A stretch of 34,693 nt of DNA from Aliiruegeria lutimaris (lineage in GTDB: Bacteria; Pseudomonadota; Alphaproteobacteria; Rhodobacterales; Rhodobacteraceae): contig NZ_FNEK01000055.1 in NCBI RefSeq assembly GCF_900099935.1, positions 1 through 34,693 on the forward strand, written 5' to 3'. Under the pieces are notes generated by a model that saw only the letters and a program-made list of their open reading frames with translations, did no database searches and was not told the DNA's origin. Positions 15,150-23,439 of this stretch are shown here, piece by piece. Position 1 is the first letter of the stretch. The number at the start of each line of letters is the position of its first letter. The translations under genes were made by a program, and so were the position numbers.

Positions 15150-16154
15150 ATGAGCAAAACCGACACGATGGAGGTTGTTGAGCGGCGGGGCGGGATACTC
15201 GTTCATGTTGCCGAGTTACGGCACGTGCGCGAGTTCAACGTGCTGCTAGCCTTGTTGCTGGTCGGGTTCCTGATCAGCCTCGCGACACCATACTTTTTGA
15301 CAACCAACAACCTGATGGGGGTGTTTCGCGCGTTTTCCTTAACCGCGATCATGAGCATCGGCATGGTCATGGTGATCATTACAGGTGGGATCGATCTTTC
15401 GGTCGGTTCTGCGATGGGGCTTGCGTCACTGGTGACGGCCTTGGCCTTTGAGGCCGGTTTTCCCACTGGAGCGGCGATCAGTGCAGGGTTGGCGACGGGT
15501 TTGGTCTTCGGTCTGACCAATGGGCTTCTCATCACCGCCATCGGGCTGCCACCTTTCATCGCCACGTTGGGCACGCTCAGCATCGGGCGTGGCCTTATGT
15601 ACATGATCACTCACGGTGTGCCGGTCACGCCGGAAACGCCCGAGATCTTTTCTGTCCTGGGACAAGGCTATATTGGCCCGGTTCCGGTGCCGGTGGTCAT
15701 CATGCTCGTGCTGATGATCGTCTTTGCGGTCATCATGCTTCGGACCCGATTTGGGCGGCATGTTTATGCCACAGGCGGCAATGAGCACGCGGCGAGGCTA
15801 AGCGGCGTTAAGGTCAATCGGGTCAAACTGACGGTCTACGTGCTGTCTTCCACGATCGCATCCATCGCAGGGATAATCGGATTTTCGCGCTACTTGTCGG
15901 CTGAGCCAGCCTCGGGCTTCGGCTCGGAACTCGACGTGATTGCCGCTGCTGCAATCGGTGGTGCCAGCCTTGCCGGCGGTGTCGGCTCGGTCACCGGTGC
16001 AGTGATCGGCGCGGCCCTTGTGGGCGTGATCGCCAACGGCGTGGTGCTTCTCAACATCAATACATATGCGCAGCAGGCCATTACCGGCGGCGTGATCCTG
16101 ATCGCGGTCAGCCTGGACGTGCTGCGGAACCGACTGAGCGGAGGAGGAAACTAA
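15150..16154 (+). CDS. Sugar ABC transporter permease (RbsC/XylH family)
   Basis: This 334-residue inner-membrane permease has about eight to ten helices. After a short cytoplasmic N-terminus come FNVLLALLLVGFLISLATPYF and then the family signature ITGGIDLSVGSAMGLASL, followed by GLPPFIATLGTLSIGRG. The ATPase-contact region is TRFGRHVYATGGNEHAARLSGV, and SELDVIAAAAIGGASLAGGVG is the near-universal C-terminal block. It forms a homodimeric channel with the CUT2-type ATPase encoded two genes on. The ATG at 15150 follows GGGAGGA with nine bases spacing; the open frame extends 48 codons upstream but that part is not family-like. The permease comes first in the operon, before the binding protein and ATPase, which differs from the usual CUT2 order. 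Confidence 0.94.
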   Translation: MSKTDTMEVVERRGGILVHVAELRHVREFNVLLALLLVGFLISLATPYFLTTNNLMGVFRAFSLTAIMSIGMVMVIITGGIDLSVGSAMGLASLVTALAFEAGFPTGAAISAGLATGLVFGLTNGLLITAIGLPPFIATLGTLSIGRGLMYMITHGVPVTPETPEIFSVLGQGYIGPVPVPVVIMLVLMIVFAVIMLRTRFGRHVYATGGNEHAARLSGVKVNRVKLTVYVLSSTIASIAGIIGFSRYLSAEPASGFGSELDVIAAAAIGGASLAGGVGSVTGAVIGAALVGVIANGVVLLNINTYAQQAITGGVILIAVSLDVLRNRLSGGGN

Positions 16155-16171
16155 GGGGAGGAACATTCATC

Positions 16172-16196
16172 GGTTCTGCTCCGGACGGACAGAACC
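16172..16196 (+). terminator. Intercistronic hairpin between permease and binding-protein genes
   Basis: GGTTCTG (16172-16178) pairs with CAGAACC (16190-16196), and an inner TCC/GGA pairs across a one-base bulge. There is no T-run. It may separate or stabilise the binding-protein message. Confidence 0.45.
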
Positions 16197-16266
16197 CGGT
16201 CCAGATCTGGATCATCGAAAAAAGACGAATTCGGGCCCGAATACGGCCCACAGAGGAGGAAAAACA

Positions 16267-17208
16267 ATGGGACTCTTTTTCAAATCTACACGTGCCGCAT
16301 TGCTCGCACTTACGGCGCTGGCGGCCACCTCGGCGATCGCCAAGGACGCGGGTGACATCACCGTTGCCGTTGTTCCCAAAGTTGCCGTGCCGTTCTTTGA
16401 CGACTGCAACACCGGTGCTCAAGAAGCCGCGGACGCGCTCGGCGTCAATTATCAATGGGTAGTACCTCAGAACACCCAAGGCTCTACGCAGGTGAAGATC
16501 ATCGAGGACCTGATGGCGCGTCAGGTCGATGGTATCGCCATCTCGGTGAATGAGCCGAAATCGGTCGAGGGCATTATCAACCAGGCTGTCGAAGCCGGTA
16601 TTGCAGTACTGACCTTTGACAGCGACAGCGCCAATTCGAACCGCTCGATGTATATCGGAACCATCAACGCCGAAGCCGGCGTGACGATGGGCAAGTCGAT
16701 GGGCGAAGCCCTCGGCGGCAAGGGCAAAGTCGCAATCGTCACCGGTCAGCTTGGGGCCTCGAACCTCAACGAGCGGATTGATGGCGTGAAGAAGGCACTT
16801 GCCGAATACCCCGATATCGAGCTCGTAGCCATCGAGGGCACCGAAGACGATCTCGCTCGCGCCGTTTCGGTTACCGAGGCACTGCTGCGCGCAAATCCGG
16901 ACCTGTCCGGCATCTTTGGTGTCAGCCAGGTCGGTGGCCCTGCCGTCGCCAAGGTACTGGCGCAGAGGGAATTCAACGACCGTGCCGACGCCCTCAAGGT
17001 GTTCGCGTTTGACGACCTTCCTGACACCATCAAGGGCGTCAACGAAGGCTACATCGACGGTATCATGGTTCAGCGCCCCGTAACTATGGGCAGGCTGGCT
17101 GTGGAGCATCTCGTGGCGCAGATCCAGGGTGAAGAGACCGATCCTCAGGATTTCGACACCGGTGTGACGGTGGTCAGCAAGGATAACCTCGACAGCTACA
17201 CCAAGTAA
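16267..17208 (+). CDS. Sugar ABC transporter periplasmic binding protein (RbsB-like, cluster B)
   Basis: This 313-residue periplasmic binding protein has a signal peptide at 1-25 (basic FFKSTR, long hydrophobic stretch, cleavage after AIA). The mature part is the LacI/RbsB-type peripla_BP_4 fold: ITVAVVPKVAVPFFDDCNTG at the start of the first lobe, VDGIAISVNEPKSVEGII, VLTFDSDSANSNRSMYIGT, and MVQRPVTMGRLAVEHL in the hinge and second lobe. Such proteins bind pentoses, hexoses, polyols or autoinducer-2; the ligand here is not readable. A strong ribosome-binding site GAGGAGG precedes the start. Its gene lies between permease and ATPase genes and is bracketed by two hairpins, which may allow a higher level of this subunit. 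Confidence 0.94.
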   Translation: MGLFFKSTRAALLALTALAATSAIAKDAGDITVAVVPKVAVPFFDDCNTGAQEAADALGVNYQWVVPQNTQGSTQVKIIEDLMARQVDGIAISVNEPKSVEGIINQAVEAGIAVLTFDSDSANSNRSMYIGTINAEAGVTMGKSMGEALGGKGKVAIVTGQLGASNLNERIDGVKKALAEYPDIELVAIEGTEDDLARAVSVTEALLRANPDLSGIFGVSQVGGPAVAKVLAQREFNDRADALKVFAFDDLPDTIKGVNEGYIDGIMVQRPVTMGRLAVEHLVAQIQGEETDPQDFDTGVTVVSKDNLDSYTK

Positions 17209-17223
17209 TCCTCCCGAAGCGTA

Positions 17224-17247
17224 GGTGGGCCCCTTCGGGGGCCCGCC
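17224..17247 (+). terminator. UUCG-tetraloop hairpin after the binding-protein gene
   Basis: GGGCCCC (17227-17233) and GGGGCCC (17238-17244) pair across a TTCG loop, and the stem extends by a GU and two GC pairs to ten base pairs. The C(UUCG)G closure makes it unusually stable. No T-run follows, so it more likely protects the upstream mRNA end or attenuates transcription than ends it fully. Confidence 0.65.
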
Positions 17248-17274
17248 GAACTTATCCAGATACAGAGCACCGGC

Positions 17275-18777
17275 ATGTCCTTGTTCCTTGAAATGCACAA
17301 CATCTCCAAGACCTTCCCGGGTGTGAAGGCTTTGGATCATGTCGATTTGAAACTGAACAGGGGCGAGGTGCATGCGCTTGCTGGCGAGAACGGCGCCGGA
17401 AAAAGCACCCTGATGAAGATCATGACCGGGGTCTATCGCGCCGATCCCGGCGGCTCGATCCTGGTTGAGGGCGAGGAAGTCACGATACACGATCCGGTGC
17501 ATGCCCGGTCGCTTGGCATCAGCATCATTTACCAGGAACTGGCGGTGGTGAACAACCTGACCGTCGCCGAGAACATATTCCTGGCCCGGGAACCACGCGG
17601 CCCGACCGGCCTGCTCGACACACGCAAGATGAAGGCCGACGCGCGCGCTGTGCTGGAAGAGCTGGAAATGGATATCGATCCGGGTGCGATGGTCGGGCGG
17701 CTGAGTATCGGCCAGAAGCAGATGGTCGAAATCGCCCGCGCGATTTCCTATGAATCCAAGTTGTTGATCATGGATGAGCCCACGGCCTCGCTCAGCCACC
17801 ACGAGACACAGACGCTGATGCGAATGGTCAAAAGGTTGTCGGGACAAGGGATTGGCGTCGTCTACATTTCGCACCGGCTCGACGAGATTTTCGAGATTTC
17901 CGATAGGATTACAGTGCTGCGCGATGGTGCTACCGTCGACACCCAGTTGATAGAGAACATGACCCGTGACCGGCTGGTTCTCAAGATGGTCGACAGAGAG
18001 CTATCGGAACTGTTCGGCGAGCACCTGTCGCATGCCAGCGACGAGGTGCTGCTGTCAGTGCGCGACCTCAGCCTGAAGCGTCCGACCACGCAGGGAGCGC
18101 GCGTTTCCGACGTGAGCTTTGATCTGCGCAAAGGCGAGGTTCTCGGATTCTTCGGACTGGTTGGGGCAGGGCGCACCGAGGTCATGGAGATGATCTTCGG
18201 TAGCCGCCCCTACTCCGGAGAGATCACGATCGAGGGAAAGAAGGTCGAGATTCACGACCCCTCGACGGCGATCGATCTCGGCATCGGGTTTGTTACCGAG
18301 GACCGTCAAGGCCAGGGTCTGGTTCTGGGTATGAACGTGCGCGAGAACTTCAGCCTGACGCATCTAAGTGACTATTGCAGCTTCGACTTTGTCCGGCGGC
18401 GTGAGGAAAAGGCGCGCTGCGTCGACTATATCAAGTCGCTGGCCATCAAGACGCCTGGAACAGAGGAAAAAGTGTTAAACCTGTCTGGTGGCAACCAGCA
18501 GAAGGTTGTGATTGCCAAGTGGGTGGCGCGCCGGCCCCGAATCCTGATCGTCGATGAGCCGACGCGGGGTATCGATATCGGCGCGAAAGCAGAGGTTCAC
18601 ACCTTGCTCAACGACCTCGCCGCCGAAGGCCTGTCGATCATCGTCGTCTCGTCGGACCTGCCCGAAATTCTCGCAATCAGCGATCGGGTCATCGTGCTCA
18701 GGGAAGGCAAGGTCACCGGCGAACTCACTCGAAGCGAGGCGACGCAGGAAGCCGTCATGCACGCGGCAACCGGTTGA
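17275..18777 (+). CDS. Sugar ABC transporter ATP-binding protein, two-domain CUT2 type (RbsA/XylG/MglA-like)
   Basis: This 500-residue cytoplasmic ATPase has two tandem ABC domains. In domain 1, Walker A is GENGAGKST (38-46), the signature is LSIGQKQMVEIARA, and Walker B is LLIMDEPTASLS. In domain 2, the Walker A region is the degenerate GLVGAGRTE near residue 293, normal for this class; the signature is LSGGNQQKVVIAKW and Walker B is ILIVDEPTRGID. The length and the degenerate second P-loop match RbsA-type proteins. It energises the permease and binding protein encoded just upstream. Its ribosome-binding site is weak, which fits lower expression than the binding protein. A 69-base gap with two palindromes separates it from the epimerase-like gene. 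Confidence 0.95.
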   Translation: MSLFLEMHNISKTFPGVKALDHVDLKLNRGEVHALAGENGAGKSTLMKIMTGVYRADPGGSILVEGEEVTIHDPVHARSLGISIIYQELAVVNNLTVAENIFLAREPRGPTGLLDTRKMKADARAVLEELEMDIDPGAMVGRLSIGQKQMVEIARAISYESKLLIMDEPTASLSHHETQTLMRMVKRLSGQGIGVVYISHRLDEIFEISDRITVLRDGATVDTQLIENMTRDRLVLKMVDRELSELFGEHLSHASDEVLLSVRDLSLKRPTTQGARVSDVSFDLRKGEVLGFFGLVGAGRTEVMEMIFGSRPYSGEITIEGKKVEIHDPSTAIDLGIGFVTEDRQGQGLVLGMNVRENFSLTHLSDYCSFDFVRRREEKARCVDYIKSLAIKTPGTEEKVLNLSGGNQQKVVIAKWVARRPRILIVDEPTRGIDIGAKAEVHTLLNDLAAEGLSIIVVSSDLPEILAISDRVIVLREGKVTGELTRSEATQEAVMHAATG

Positions 18778-18797
18778 TCCGGTTGTCCGAAACAAGC

Positions 18798-18834
18798 CCG
18801 CGGTGTCACCGCGGCGGAAATTTGAGTCTCAAAT
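18798..18834 (+). repeat. Two adjacent palindromes before the epimerase-like gene
   Basis: CCGCGGTG-T-CACCGCGG spans 18798-18814 and ATTTGAG-T-CTCAAAT spans 18820-18834; both are exact palindromes about a central T. The second ends immediately before the first possible start codon and a few bases from the GGAG used by the chosen start at 18847. They may act as RNA hairpins influencing translation or as protein-binding sites. Confidence 0.55.
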
Positions 18835-18846
18835 ATGGAGATCGAG

Positions 18847-19743
18847 ATGACTAAACGTATCATGTTCACGGGCGGCAGCGGCAAGGCCGGCAAGCATGTG
18901 GTCCAATATCTTGTCGATGCCGGCTACCAGGTGCTCAATCTGGATACAAAGCCGCTCGACAACCCCAAGGTCCGCACCCTGATAACCGACATCACCGATA
19001 GCGGGCAGGTTTTCAACGCCCTGTCGAGCTACATGGGTCTGCACGAGTTCGACCCCTCGCTGCGGCCGCAACCGGTGGACGCCGTCGTGCATTTCGCCGC
19101 GATTCCGCGTATCATGCTGACGCCCGACAACGAGGTTTTCCGCATCAATACGATGGGAACCTACAATGTGATTGAAGCGGCTACCAAGCTCGGCATTCCC
19201 AAGGTCATCATCGCGTCTTCCGAAACCACTTACGGGTTGGTGTTTTCCAACGAACCGCGCAATCCGGTGCATTTCCCGCTGGAAGAGGATTATCCTGTCG
19301 ATCCGATGGACAGCTACGCGCTCTCGAAAATCTGTAACGAGAAGACCGCAAAGGCGTTTGCCTTGCGCACCGGCACCGATATCTACGCCCTGCGCATTGG
19401 TAACGTGATAGAGCCGCATGAATACGACCTGTTTCCCAAGTGGTTCGCCGATCCGGGCTTCCGCAAGCGCATCACCTGGAGCTACATCGACGCGCGCGAT
19501 CTGGGCCAGATCACAAAACTGGCGATCGAGAAAGATGGTCTCGGCTTCGAGATATTCAACGCCGCGAATGACGAGACATCGTCCGATCTGCCAACTCAGG
19601 AACTGATCGACCGCTTCTATGCCGGCACCCCAGTCATTCGCGAACTTGGCAAATACGAGGGGCTTCTGTCCAACCGCAAGGCCCGCGAAGTTCTCGGCTT
19701 CAGGGAGGAACATTCCTGGCGCAAATACGTAAAAACCGACTGA
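18847..19743 (+). CDS. NAD(P)-dependent epimerase/dehydratase family protein (extended SDR)
   Basis: This 298-residue extended short-chain dehydrogenase has the cofactor motif TGGSGKAG at 8-15, HFAAIPRI at 82-89, S124-S125 in IIASSETTYG, and the catalytic Y157 and K161 in YALSK. The C-terminal half, with RIGNVIEPHEYD and YIDARDLGQI, binds the sugar part in relatives. Members include nucleotide-sugar epimerases, and uronate and sugar-acid dehydrogenases; the ABC importer context favours oxidation or epimerisation of an imported sugar rather than envelope biosynthesis. The ATG at 18847 has GGAG six bases upstream; another ATG at 18835 is less well placed. It is the last gene before a terminator-like hairpin at 19766-19790. 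Confidence 0.9.
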   Translation: MTKRIMFTGGSGKAGKHVVQYLVDAGYQVLNLDTKPLDNPKVRTLITDITDSGQVFNALSSYMGLHEFDPSLRPQPVDAVVHFAAIPRIMLTPDNEVFRINTMGTYNVIEAATKLGIPKVIIASSETTYGLVFSNEPRNPVHFPLEEDYPVDPMDSYALSKICNEKTAKAFALRTGTDIYALRIGNVIEPHEYDLFPKWFADPGFRKRITWSYIDARDLGQITKLAIEKDGLGFEIFNAANDETSSDLPTQELIDRFYAGTPVIRELGKYEGLLSNRKAREVLGFREEHSWRKYVKTD

Positions 19744-19765
19744 TTGATCTCTGTGTTACCCAAAG

Positions 19766-19790
19766 TGGAGGGCGTTGATTGCGCCCTCCA
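19766..19790 (+). terminator. Terminator-like hairpin at the end of the ABC/epimerase operon
   Basis: TGGAGGGCG (19766-19774) pairs perfectly with CGCCCTCCA (19782-19790) across a 7-base loop. A T-run is lacking, so termination may be incomplete and the LacI-type gene may partly be read from the operon. Confidence 0.6.
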
Positions 19791-19841
19791 ATCGGTAGAG
19801 ACGTCGCCTTAGCGTTTGGAAATTTTTGCCGCTTGTTCGGA

Positions 19842-19853
19842 GAAACGCGTTTC
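19842..19853. promoter_or_regulatory. GAAACGCGTTTC palindrome, candidate LacI-family operator
   Basis: This perfect 12-bp palindrome with central CpG has the A-rich/CG/T-rich layout of many LacI-family operators. It lies 67 bases upstream of the preferred start of the LacI-type gene, which suggests autoregulation. It differs from the GCGCTG palindromes at the operon promoters, so one protein may not bind both. Confidence 0.5.
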
Positions 19854-19919
19854 CGACATCGTAGACATTGAGTTATGCGTCGATTGTTTTTGGAACCCCT
19901 TTACGCAAACGGAAACGAT

Positions 19920-20945
19920 ATGAAATCGAAAGATCGCCTGCCTGACAAGAAGAGCAAGGTCACTGTCCGAGAGGTAGCCTTGCTCGCTCAAGTAAGCGAG
20001 ACGACTGTTTCGAGAATCATGCGCAAAGAAGGATCGGTCGCCAACGAAACCCGTGAAAGGGTCATGAACGCGGTCCGTGAACTCGGTTATGTGCCAAATC
20101 GTCTGGCTGGCTCGCTTGCCTCCCTGAACACGAACCTGGTCGGTGTTCTTGTGCCGTCGCTGCAGAATATTGTGTTCCCGGAAGTCTTGCGGGGCATCCA
20201 GGCTGGTCTCAGCGGTAGCCACATGCAGGCCGTGACCAGTGTAACGGATTACGATTTCGCGACCGAAGAAAGCATGGTGCGCGGGCTTCTGGCGTGGAAC
20301 CCGGCTGCGGTTCTGGTCACCGGCCTGAACCATAACGAAGCGACCAGCCGGATGCTTCGCCAGAGCTCAGGAAGGGTGGTGGAAATGATGGAAGTCGATT
20401 CCGAACCCATAGATGTTGCCGTCGGCATGTTTCACCGCAGCGCTGGCTACGAAACCGCACGGTACCTTCTGCAGAAGGGGTATCGGCATTTCGGTTACGT
20501 TGCTCATGATATCGGCCCGGACCGGCGGGCGCGGCTTCGGCACGAGGGAATGGCACAGGCGCTGTCGGAAGCCGGTCTCGGATTTATAGCGGAATCCCGG
20601 GCTGAAACGCCGAGTTCCATCGGGATCGGGAAGGTGATGACGGCACGGTTGCTGGAACGGGCCCCGGATGTGAAGGTTGCGATCTATTCGAACGACGACA
20701 TGGCAGTTGGAGGTGTTTTCCATTGTATGGAGGCAGGCCTGTCGATCGGGTCAGACTTGTCCATCTTTGGGTTCAACGGGCTCGAGATCGGTCGCCATCT
20801 GCCGCAGCCATTGTCGACCATGCGGTCCAACAGGTTTCTGATCGGGAAGACCGCGATCGAACAGATATTGCAAAGTCCTGAGCGGCCCGCTGAACCGGTG
20901 CGTATCGATACCGGTTTCGAAATCGTCGAGGGGGCGACGGCATGA
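19920..20945 (+). CDS. LacI-family transcriptional regulator
   Basis: This 341-residue cytoplasmic repressor has the N-terminal HTH at about 14-36, VTVREVALLAQVSETTVSRI, then GYVPNRLAGSLAS, the hinge helix with the leucine that intercalates at a central CpG. The core from about residue 72 is a periplasmic-binding-protein-like ligand domain, with LVGVLVPSLQNIVFPEVLRG, GYRHFGYVAHD and YSNDDMAVGGVFHCMEAG. Homologues bind a sugar or sugar phosphate. The start at 19920 has a modest GGAAA upstream; ATG at 19875, 15 codons earlier, is possible. It is placed between the ABC/epimerase operon and an SDR gene, and is the likely regulator of the cluster. Candidate operators are listed separately. Confidence 0.94.
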   Translation: MKSKDRLPDKKSKVTVREVALLAQVSETTVSRIMRKEGSVANETRERVMNAVRELGYVPNRLAGSLASLNTNLVGVLVPSLQNIVFPEVLRGIQAGLSGSHMQAVTSVTDYDFATEESMVRGLLAWNPAAVLVTGLNHNEATSRMLRQSSGRVVEMMEVDSEPIDVAVGMFHRSAGYETARYLLQKGYRHFGYVAHDIGPDRRARLRHEGMAQALSEAGLGFIAESRAETPSSIGIGKVMTARLLERAPDVKVAIYSNDDMAVGGVFHCMEAGLSIGSDLSIFGFNGLEIGRHLPQPLSTMRSNRFLIGKTAIEQILQSPERPAEPVRIDTGFEIVEGATA

Positions 20946-21034
20946 TCGTCATTTGCCTCCACTCAACCCGGCAATTAACGAAGCCGACTGTCCGGCATTC
21001 GGCTCTTGGTAGATGAAAAGGAAGGATGACGCCA

Positions 21035-21877
21035 ATGCACCCTGCAATTGTCAAAGGAAACATCGCTGTTGTCACCGGCGGCGCTTCCGGGATCGGCCTC
21101 GCGGCAGCGGCCCGGCTCGCTGAACAAGGGTTGAAGGTCTGTATCGCGGATCTTCCGGGTGAAGCGCTCGACGTGGCGAAAGCGACTCTGATCGCATCCG
21201 GTGTTGCTGCCGGAGACGTGATGACGCTGGCAACAGATGTTGCCGACTTGGAGCAGTTACGTGCGCTGGAGGCGCGAGTTTCTTCGGAACTTGGCCCTGT
21301 TAATGTGCTTATGAACAATGCTGGCATGCAGCCTGGCAGCTCGATCTTCGATGCCGAGGACAACTGGCAACGCATCATCGACGTCAACATGTGGGGCGTC
21401 ATTCGCGGCTCGCAGGTATTTGCTCCCGGAATGATCGCCTCTGGTCTGCCGGGGTTGATCGTCAATACAGGATCCAAGCAGGGGATCACCACACCGCCAG
21501 GCGACCCCGCCTATAACGTCTCCAAGACGGGCGTGAAGGCTTTCACCGAAGCCCTGCAGCACGAATTGCGCAATCTCCCCGATTGCCGGGTCGAGGCACG
21601 GCTCTTCATCCCGGGCTTCGTATTCACGCCGCTCACTGCGCGTGGCCGGATTGAAAAGCCTGAGGGCGCGTGGACCCCGGAGCAGACCGTCAGCTTCCTG
21701 TTCGAGCGGATAGAGGCGGGAGATTTCTACATCCTCTGCCCGGACAATGAAGTCGACCGGCCCACAGATGAGAAGCGCATTGCCTGGGCCGCCGGCGACA
21801 TCACCGAGAATCGCCCCCCGCTGTCGCGCTGGCATCCTGATTTTGACGCGGCTTTCCAGAAGTGGCTGAAGTCGTGA
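21035..21877 (+). CDS. Short-chain dehydrogenase/reductase (classical SDR)
   Basis: This 280-residue NAD(P)-dependent oxidoreductase has the Rossmann motif TGGASGIG at 14-21, NNAG at 94-97, and the catalytic residues S147 (NTGSKQG), Y160 and K164 (YNVSK). All active-site residues are intact. ARLFIPGFVFTPLT is the usual substrate/cofactor loop, and the C-terminus with FYILCPDNEVDRP resembles SDRs of sugar and polyol catabolism clusters. AAGGAAGG at 21018-21025 directly abuts an ATG at 21026 but sits nine bases from the ATG at 21035, which is therefore preferred. The gene follows the LacI-type gene by 89 bases and is the last one before the tRNA, so it forms the right end of the proposed island. 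Substrate unknown. Confidence 0.93.
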   Translation: MHPAIVKGNIAVVTGGASGIGLAAAARLAEQGLKVCIADLPGEALDVAKATLIASGVAAGDVMTLATDVADLEQLRALEARVSSELGPVNVLMNNAGMQPGSSIFDAEDNWQRIIDVNMWGVIRGSQVFAPGMIASGLPGLIVNTGSKQGITTPPGDPAYNVSKTGVKAFTEALQHELRNLPDCRVEARLFIPGFVFTPLTARGRIEKPEGAWTPEQTVSFLFERIEAGDFYILCPDNEVDRPTDEKRIAWAAGDITENRPPLSRWHPDFDAAFQKWLKS

Positions 21878-21930
21878 GCGGCACCGGCGTAGACAACTGA
21901 TGGACTCTGATGATGTGACCGTCCTCCTTT

Positions 21931-21950
21931 GTGGGTCATGGTAGACCCAC
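21931..21950 (+). terminator. Hairpin downstream of the SDR gene
   Basis: GTGGGTC (21931-21937) pairs with GACCCAC (21944-21950) across a 6-base loop, 54 bases after the SDR stop. A second 7-bp hairpin, AACCCAG/CTGGGTT at 22095-22114, lies nearer the tRNA. Neither has a T-run, so function is uncertain. No gene is recognised in 21878-22157. Confidence 0.4.
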
Positions 21951-22157
21951 CTTGGCACATTGATGCCGTGGGGGACGGACAATCCCGAAGGAACGCTCGA
22001 TCCTTCGCGAATGCCACATGGAAATCGGTCTCAGACGCGAGAAGAAACGGTCAGCTTGTCGCGGGTGGACGCCGCCAAATTCCGTCCCCGTGCGAACCCA
22101 GTGCGATCTGGGTTGCAGTATGGCGCAGTGCAACCAGTTGTAACTTGTTAATTTTAA

Positions 22158-22233
<76 letters not shown>

Positions 22234-22269
22234 ACGAGGGCCTCCAAATCGCTCAACCCGTGCCCGTTG

Positions 22270-22716
22270 TCAAGCGGGCTGATTGATGTTTTCGCGAATG
22301 AAAGCCTCGATTTGTCCGGCCGGACGTGCGCCCGATAGACGCGCCACTTCGCGTCCGTCCTGAAACAGGATCAGCATCGGGATTCCGCGGATGTTGTAGC
22401 GCACGGTTGCATCGGGGTTGCTTTGGGTATCGACCTTGATGAAACGCGCCTTTCCGCGCAGGGCCTGGGCGGCCTGGGCGAATTGCGGCGCCATCTGGCG
22501 ACACGGGCCGCACCAAGGCGCCCAAAAATCGATCACGAGCGGAAGATCGTCCGTTCTGGCCGATTTCTCGGCATCACGAAAACCCATTTCCCGCACCTTT
22601 CCATCGGCCAGTTTCGCGCCGCAGGTTCCGCATTTCGGACCCGCGCCAATCTTCTCTGCGGGGACCCGGTTCGTGGTGCCACATTCGTGGCAGGTGAGTT
22701 TCAGACTGGCACCCAT
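22270..22716 (-). CDS. trxC: Thioredoxin 2 (TrxC) with N-terminal zinc ribbon
   Basis: This 148-residue cytoplasmic disulfide reductase has an N-terminal zinc-binding extension with C9-x-x-C12 (TCHECG) and C29-x-x-C32 (KCGTCG), which separates thioredoxin 2 from thioredoxin 1. The thioredoxin fold follows, with the active site WCGPC at 68-72, the cis-Pro region GIPMLILF, and a Gly-rich GARPAGQ. It reduces protein disulfides and is typically induced by oxidative stress; the zinc site can act as a redox switch. TAAGGAGCG lies upstream of the ATG at 22716. It starts 36 bases downstream of the tRNA-Ala 5' end on the same strand and probably has its own promoter, with possible readthrough into the tRNA. 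Confidence 0.95.
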   Translation of the reverse strand: MGASLKLTCHECGTTNRVPAEKIGAGPKCGTCGAKLADGKVREMGFRDAEKSARTDDLPLVIDFWAPWCGPCRQMAPQFAQAAQALRGKARFIKVDTQSNPDATVRYNIRGIPMLILFQDGREVARLSGARPAGQIEAFIRENINQPA

Positions 22717-22998
22717 CTGGCCGCTCCTTATACATTCTCGTTTTCGAATACATAGTGGTCAGGCGGAAGAATCCAAGCCCTTCGAGGATCTTGCCGGTCG
22801 TTGTGGCCGGACTTGTACCCGGGGAGACCATTTCGAGGCCGCTCCGTTCGTCCACCTGAGGCCGACGTCGAGCCATCCGGTACCGCTCGCCGCAGGGTCG
22901 CGCATTAACGTCGCAGTTTGCGTTGAATCAATTCCGTTCGCGGAAATCCATGACAATGTCCGGCCGGGGAGGCCAAAAGAGCCAAGCAGGAGATACCC

Positions 22999-23418
22999 AT
23001 GCCGCCATCTGCACAGGTGATCGAGAGTGTCCGGGAGAGTTTCGATGAACTGCGTCCGTATCTCGAACCAACATCGTTACAATTCTACGAAGCGCTCTTT
23101 GAACGTGCGCCAGAGCTACGCAGTTTGTTCCGCGAGGATCTGAGAGCGCAGGGGATGCGCTTCATGAATACGCTTGGCCTGATCCTGGCCGATATGGAGC
23201 ATCCCGGCGAACCTTCGGTCGACTATGCCGAGCTTGGAAAGCTGCACACGACACTCGGAATTCACAAGGCCCATTTCGAGCCGATGCAGGAAGCGCTGAT
23301 CGATACTTTGCGAGCCACGACGGGCGAGCGGCTGACGCCGGAACTCGAAGCGGCCTGGCGCGAGTCCTTCGAGGCCTTTGCGGACAAGCTTATCGAAGCC
23401 GGCAACATCCCGGATTGA
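22999..23418 (+). CDS. Single-domain bacterial globin (flavohaemoglobin-like haem domain)
   Basis: This 139-residue haem protein has the fold of the N-terminal globin domain of flavohaemoglobin without the reductase part. Key positions by comparison are Tyr B10 (Y30 in LQFYEALFERAPELR), Gln E7 (Q51 in DLRAQGMRF), and the proximal His F8 (H83 in GKLHTTLGI). Such globins bind oxygen or nitric oxide and may take part in NO detoxification with a separate reductase; no reductase gene is seen nearby. GCAGGAGA precedes the start at 22999. The upstream 282 bases to trxC hold no recognisable gene; the two genes diverge. It ends at a good terminator shared with the convergent TetR gene. Confidence 0.92.
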   Translation: MPPSAQVIESVRESFDELRPYLEPTSLQFYEALFERAPELRSLFREDLRAQGMRFMNTLGLILADMEHPGEPSVDYAELGKLHTTLGIHKAHFEPMQEALIDTLRATTGERLTPELEAAWRESFEAFADKLIEAGNIPD

Positions 23419-23439
23419 TTGCTCACCCTGGCATGACCT

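Noticed and set aside
16108-17874. A 588-codon open frame antisense to the binding-protein and ATPase genes
   Set aside because: Both plus-strand genes are certain and the antisense product has no family resemblance.
22759-22956. A 65-codon minus-strand open frame between trxC and the globin gene
   Set aside because: No ribosome-binding site, no recognisable domain, and low-information composition.
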